Assembly: GCF_014851395.1 (NCBI RefSeq)
Contig: NW_024040485.1
Coordinates: forward strand, 5,223,385-5,287,384
Direction: 5' to 3'
DNA length: 64,000 nt
From: Micropterus salmoides
Taxonomy: Eukaryota; Chordata; Actinopteri; Centrarchiformes; Centrarchidae
A model generated the notes under the pieces. The model saw only the letters and a list, made by a program, of their open reading frames with translations. It was not told where the DNA came from and did not search any database. Position numbers and translations under genes: made by a program. This document shows positions 58,363-64,000 of the stretch, one piece after another. Position 1 is the first letter of the stretch; each line of letters opens with the position of its first letter.

Positions 58363-60275
58363 GTAATGATTAGCGATGTAATATAGCGTATACAACGATA
58401 TATTGTATTGCAAAACAAAAATTTGACAATAAACATTGTGGAGCTGATAAAAAATCATGTTTATAAAAAAGCTGCTTTATTTTACATTTTATTTAAAGAT
58501 TCTATTATTTGCATTTAGCACTGAAACCTTTAAAAACATTTTTAAAAGCAGGAATAGTGAACCTTAAAAACCTTTTTACAGCAACATTTTAAGCCAAAGA
58601 CTAAAATTTGGATGTTTGTGTGGCCACAATTTTTAATTCCAACTTCGTAAAACATACGGTGAACACATCAAACTGCAAACCATGATTGTATGGGTTATCG
58701 CTAATAATGATAATGGTGATCTCACATTGCTGTTATCCCTCTAGACCCCGAAGACTAAAGCATGAAATAGCTCCTTTCTAATCCTGAAGCAAACAAATTG
58801 ATCAGCTACATTGCAAGTATTCTATCTCCCTGCTGGGAAAGTCTACATTATACCAAGTGTACCGCTGATCGATTATGTTTAAGAGCAAATGCATCATGAG
58901 AGTAGTATCCTCAGCCTAATGAAAATCAACCACATTGTTACAAATTTAAACTTCCTTCCTATGATTACATAAGGCCAGGTCAGATGATGTATATTCAGCC
59001 GTGTCAGTCTGAAAGTGGTTTTGGTTTTGATGGTTTCTGTAATCAGAACTGACAGTCTCCTGTAAGATCTAGTCCTTGTTAATGTAAATCAGATTGTCTT
59101 TTAAGTATTCTCTGCCTCGACAGCTCCAAGGCAACATGCCTTTCTGAAGTGGTAATTAGTAAGATGAGGTGGTCCTGGTGTGGTCTGGGGAGTGAATTAC
59201 TCTCTCATTATTAGTCAATAAATCAAACAAGGACCCTCTCATGTGAATACCCTGATCCTGAAAGGAATAATTAACCACCAACAAAGAGACAAGAAAGAAA
59301 TAAGTCTCTATTTTCTTTTTCTGGCCCTTGATTTTTGGGTGTTTTTCACCCTATTTCCAACTCTAATCTTTAAAAGAGTTGTTTCCTCTTCGCCCCCATG
59401 GGTGTGCTGAGTAAGTCATCTGCCCCTTGTGAAACACATGGCGGCTGCTGCTGTAAAAATAGTAATGGGGCCTGATGTGGCTTCTACAGTGGAAAGAATT
59501 GGCTGTATAGTGCTACTTCAGCAAAACTGTGCTATATTACTTTATTCCCCCGTGGACCAAACTTTCAAATGGCTATCATGGCCAAGAAACCACACTGTTG
59601 GAAACAGCAATGTGATTAGTTGTTTTTTTTAAGTTCATTTGAGGTCAATTTTCAAGAACAAATATGTGTTTGTTTTTTGAAAAGGAAAAAGGAGAAAACC
59701 AAACCAGGGAAACTAATCTCTAAGTCATTGACTTGTTTTCATCTCTTTATGCACTTTGTTGCTTTCAAAAGTGTATTGTTAAAAGCACTAAAATACTGCA
59801 CATTCCTTCCTATTGGCAGTTTACTGATGGCACACTGGTGTCTTCTGCCATGCACATAAAATGTTAATCCAAATGTATTCTGGGTCCTCTTGTTGTGATC
59901 TTGATGGAAAGATAAACGCACAGGACAAAACGTGTTGTGCAGATGAGGAGCAGCTGATTAAAAATTAATAAATAAATAAAATGGAGGCAGGGGTGGCGTA
60001 CTGTAGGGTGTTAATGAGACACCTACTGAAAATATCTCACGCATGTGTGTTTATGTACTTTTTAAGAGTGATCATGGGTTTCGCCTGTTGTGACAACATC
60101 TGCTTCGTCCCCATCACTCCTGTCCTCTGACATTAAGTTCTGTTCGTTCCACAAGTGCCCACACCTGAGATCCAGGCTTCAGCTCATCACCTGACCCAAT
60201 TACTTCTCATGGTTTCATCATTTTCATCTTCATTTGAACGTAATTCCCCTACACACTAATTGCAGCGCTGTACTT

Positions 60276-60355
60276 CTGAACCGAAGAAGCCTCTTGGATG
60301 AGAGGAGAAAAGAAAGTATCTTCAACCCAGTTGCCCAGTGATTTTAGCCAGTGGG
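60276..60355. mobile_element. diverged relative of the gjd4-intron MITE
   Basis: CTGAACCGAAGAAGCCTCTT, GATGAGAGG, ATCTTCAACCCAGTTGCCC and ATTTTA match, in order, the reverse complement of the right part of the element at 43049-43186. One arm only. Confidence 0.7.
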
Positions 60356-61080
60356 TAAAAGATCTATCTGAGATTCTGAGATTTCAGTTATGCAAGTGAC
60401 AGATTACTGAGGACTGTTTTCACATTAGTATCATTTCACACTGAGGCATTGCAAAGAGTACGAGCAACCAACCAGAGGTTGTGAGAAAACAAGAATGTGA
60501 GAACACAGAGGTGGATAACTACAGGTTATCATTTTTACATTTCCAGTGTTTGGTGCACAGCCCCACCACTCTTTACCAAGTATGCAAAGTTCAAACATAA
60601 ACTCTGTGATTGTAGATATCACACTATTACTTCAGTACACTCAACCCTATGAAAAGAGGAATCAACAGAGGCTTAAGTTCAAACATCAAAGTACATGCGC
60701 CAGCACACTGGTAAAATAATGTTAGAACAAATGTTTAGCATTGGAAAGGGCTGTCAGTAACAACAGCTTTTAGCAGACAAAACTATACCCCTCTGAAAGC
60801 CGAGAACCTGTTGCTTGACATATTTACTGATAAATTAAATGGGCCATTTAGGGAGCAAAACAAGCCAACACACACACATGTATTAGTTTTAAAAGAAGTA
60901 ATGCCTTTGACATTTACCAGCTCTCAATCCAGTCCACATTACTAAGTAACTATCACAACACAACCATACACTGCACCCAAATATAAGAGCATCAGCTGAT
61001 GCATGATGCCCCACAGAAACACCAGTCATCTTAAGAGAGAAACACAGTGGGGCTTTGTTATAGAAAGGCAGCTCATATGA

Positions 61081-61114
61081 TCTCTCTCTCTCTCTCTCTG
61101 TCTCTCTCTGTCTC
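61081..61114. repeat. (TC)n microsatellite
   Basis: TC array with two G interruptions. Confidence 0.93.
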
Positions 61115-64000
61115 ACCAGTTGTGTTGGTGTCCACAGCCTACTGTGTATGTCAACTTGTCAACATTTGAATTTCCAGTTTCCAACAGCTTTATCTCAGTA
61201 TCACCCTCTGTGTTCACCCACAGGAAGCCATGGTGCAATGTGCAATTATCCTGGATCAATACGTCATCATATAATAATTATGAATAACATGGCAAGGACT
61301 CCAAGTCCAACAAGGACTTGTTTATACAATTAGTCAATGAAAGTATAGATAACAAGTAAAAACACTACCATATACATTGCTGTGTTCTTGCACCTCTGAA
61401 ATAAGGAATAACACATTCATCATCTTACAAAATAAAATAAAATTTCTAAACAATAAAAGCCACGCTTGCTCAACACAGAGGGGTTTTGCTGCAACAGCTG
61501 TATTTAGTCTGGTATGACTAGTAGCTTATCTTGGCTAATGTTAGCAAACGTTTGCAAATGTGAATGAATTTTCACACTGAATTTTAGCAAACTTTAGATG
61601 GCTGTGTTGCTGTGTAACTGACCTTAATGAGTCAGTTCCCTGGCTTGAAGGTTCTTCTTTAGATATTTCTACTTTTACACAGAATTTGTAGCATGTTACA
61701 TTCTGTAACTGTCAGATGATTAGTGATACTTCTGATATAAACAGAACCTTTCAAGTTATTTTGCTGATGTGATGCAGTAAAACATGTTTTGTTGCTGTCT
61801 GGTGTGAGTCATTGTACTAAGAGACTTTTTAAGCGTCTGCCCCAATATTTGTTGCAGTCGCTCAAAGGAAAGCAAGAGAGTCTGTGACCATTTGGGACGT
61901 GTAAAACAGAATGCTTATTTCTATGAGACCAAGGTTCTTAATTCCCAATATAAAAGGATGATTACACATGCTGACAAAATCTCTCTCTAAAATAACTTCA
62001 CCTCTCAACGAAAATATGAGCCATGCAAAACAGCAAAAACCTTCATTCTCCCAAACTAAGCTCTTTTCTGAAACTCCATCCAGCGGTTTAGCTCTGGATA
62101 GGTTTCAAGGCACCCGGGCCAGTGAAATGATGGTGTTATGTAGGGAATAGAAGTGATTATCTCTTCTTAAAAACAGAAGGTGCTGGGTCATTTTAGGACT
62201 CCAAGACTAAAATCCCTCAAATGACATAATAGCCACAACTGTCAAGGTACAGAATGTTTTAGTCGAACTGACTGTTTGAGGGTAATATTGCAGTGATAGT
62301 GTCCTTCCATAAACAACAAATACCAATGCCACACGATATACAATTTGCTTACTTTTTTCAGTCAGCTTTGGTTAATATGTCTGTTATAATTATTAAATAT
62401 GAAGTACCAAAACCTTTGAAAAACCTTTTCTCTGATGACATTTCCAGGCATGGAAAACTACAATGACAGCAAACAAGAAATAATAATTCACTAAGCAGCT
62501 TTATTAGTATTGGCACTACAGCAGAGATACCCTTTCTTGCTTCGACATCTTAAATCACCTCTCTCTCTGCTTTTCTTGTTAGTTTGTTTTTTTAGCAACT
62601 CAAATAAATTTTTGAGGTATTTATCGAGCAAACAGACCAAAGATTTCCAGCTTTGCAAGTGTGAGTATTTGCTGCTGTTTTCTGTTTTGTAATGTTGTTC
62701 AGAAAGGACAAGCTACCCGAAGAGGTCGCCTGGGATTTTATAATGTTATTAGCAAACAAATTGAAACATACCTCCCTTTGTGTTCACATGGGGTCTACTC
62801 GACTTCTGTGGACAAAATCGGCTGCCACTAAATGGGTTAAATGTAGAGCACCCATTCCAGGTATGCGCAAAATTCAAAAAAAAATCTAAGTGTACTGCAT
62901 CACAGTGCACTCCAACTTAAGTATTACTAACTTTTTAATGCACAATAGCCCGCCCATTCAATTAGGAACAGATGATGGCTTAGAAAGCAGCGTGTCACAC
63001 TCTAAAATGAGGCGTTAATTCTTGGCAATGGTCTGTCCCTGGTGGATTCTCCTATCGGCTCTGACAGTCTCACAGCTGCCTCTCTGGGCTTTTCTTTGGG
63101 GGGGGGGTGAAGAGTTCTTTCTGCTGGTGCTGATCGTAATGAAGCCCACTAATCTCCACCATACTGTCTGAACTCGTAATAGAGCCAGCACATTAGACAC
63201 GCTCCGGTTTCAATCACAGCACCACTGGGACAGACGGCGTCTCAGCACGAGTCGTCTTTATCCCCATCAAAAAGCGTTGGTCGACTGTCAATCATCCGTC
63301 TTCATCTTCATGGCACTTTTTCTACTCTGTTAGGAAAGCATCGGTCTCAACGCTCCAGCAATATACACAACCTATTAAGGTAACGATCCAAAACATTTAT
63401 TAGAGAGCAATTTCCACTCTGCTATGCTATGTTTCTAATGATGTCACCAGCCATAGCAGGGCTTCCATAGCCATAATAACAATATAAATGACCAATAATA
63501 ATAATACAAAGCACTCCAGTTAATAGCAATCACAAACGGTATACAGTATGTAAGTGGCATACACTCCTCAATTTTAAGAGGAAATTACATCACAGATCAA
63601 TAAAAAGCGGGTCTTTCACCATGCTGACAGCGCAATTCAAGGGATTCACTCATTTTGGCAATACACAGTGAAGACTGGAAGGCGTCCTATAGCAAAGTGC
63701 ACCAACTACCATGAGTCCTAATTATTTTAATTCATGTGTAATTGGCACAGAAGGACAGCAAGACAGTGTCTAGCGTTTTTGTTCCAAAAAGTCATCACGA
63801 AACCTTCTGTTTGTGACTGGGCCAGACTTTGTTTTTCCACCCAACGACAGTTACATCCACTTTACGTGACTGGACAGCTGTTTGGAGGTGTGCAGGTAGG
63901 CTGGGTTTGAACTTCTCTCTCAAGCTTTCTTTTTTTCATTTTTCAAACATTCACTGAGTCGCTTTACTTGTGTCTCGCAAGAGCAAAACCATGAGTGTTT

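Larger units (their letters stand above)
56140..64000. other. probable ccny intron or upstream flank, no gene
   Basis: No supported coding exon on either strand. It contains a reversed TAGGGCTGAACAAT hAT-type end near 57553-57566, a pyrimidine tract at 61.1 kb and scattered AT-rich DNA. The last kilobase (62.9-64.0 kb) is low in repeats and could contain conserved non-coding DNA, but I have no direct evidence. Confidence 0.45.

Overview
This window is nuclear DNA from a ray-finned fish, most likely a percomorph teleost. The evidence is three vertebrate genes with teleost-type structure, long gene-free AT-rich stretches, abundant (GT)n/(AC)n microsatellites, and remnants of hAT, Tc1/mariner and LINE elements of kinds common in teleosts. 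No bacterial, phage or CRISPR features were seen.

Layout. Positions 1 to about 32,730 hold no protein-coding gene I can support. This stretch has a tRNA-Tyr-like pseudogene inside a diverged tandem duplication (4.2-4.9 kb), a fold-back element (8.3-8.5 kb), a 0.4-kb tandem duplication (13.6-14.3 kb), an intact-ended hAT-type MITE with an 8-bp target duplication (19.2-19.4 kb), many microsatellites, and three stretches (about 6.7-7.1, 27.0-27.4 and 29.6-30.2 kb) that look like regulatory DNA. At 32.7-35.6 kb lies the intronless Wnt receptor gene fzd8 on the + strand, with a TATA promoter, short upstream ORFs, a 581-codon reading frame and a 3' UTR carrying three Pumilio-type sites just before the poly(A) signal. 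At 41.5-43.4 kb on the - strand lies gjd4, a two-exon connexin (396 residues) whose 55-nt first coding exon I reconstructed. At 46.4-51.4 kb on the - strand lie the last nine constitutive coding exons of ccny (cyclin Y), plus a candidate 18-nt in-frame microexon. The first ~52 codons of ccny were not found and probably lie beyond the right edge. From 51.4 to 64.0 kb I see only repeats and unassigned DNA, probably ccny intron.

Biology. The order fzd8-gjd4-ccny matches the human 10p11.21 neighbourhood (FZD8, GJD4, CCNY), which supports the gene names. Fzd8 is a Wnt receptor. Cyclin Y is the membrane-tethered partner of CDK14/CDK16 that primes LRP6, the Wnt co-receptor. Two components of one pathway therefore flank a connexin gene. 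Whether fzd8 is the a or b teleost paralogue cannot be settled from this window.

I found no wholly new system. The most testable observations are the ccny microexon, the Pumilio cluster and homeodomain-site cluster in the fzd8 3' UTR, the hAT MITE, and a ccny intron that is mostly a Tc1-like MITE.
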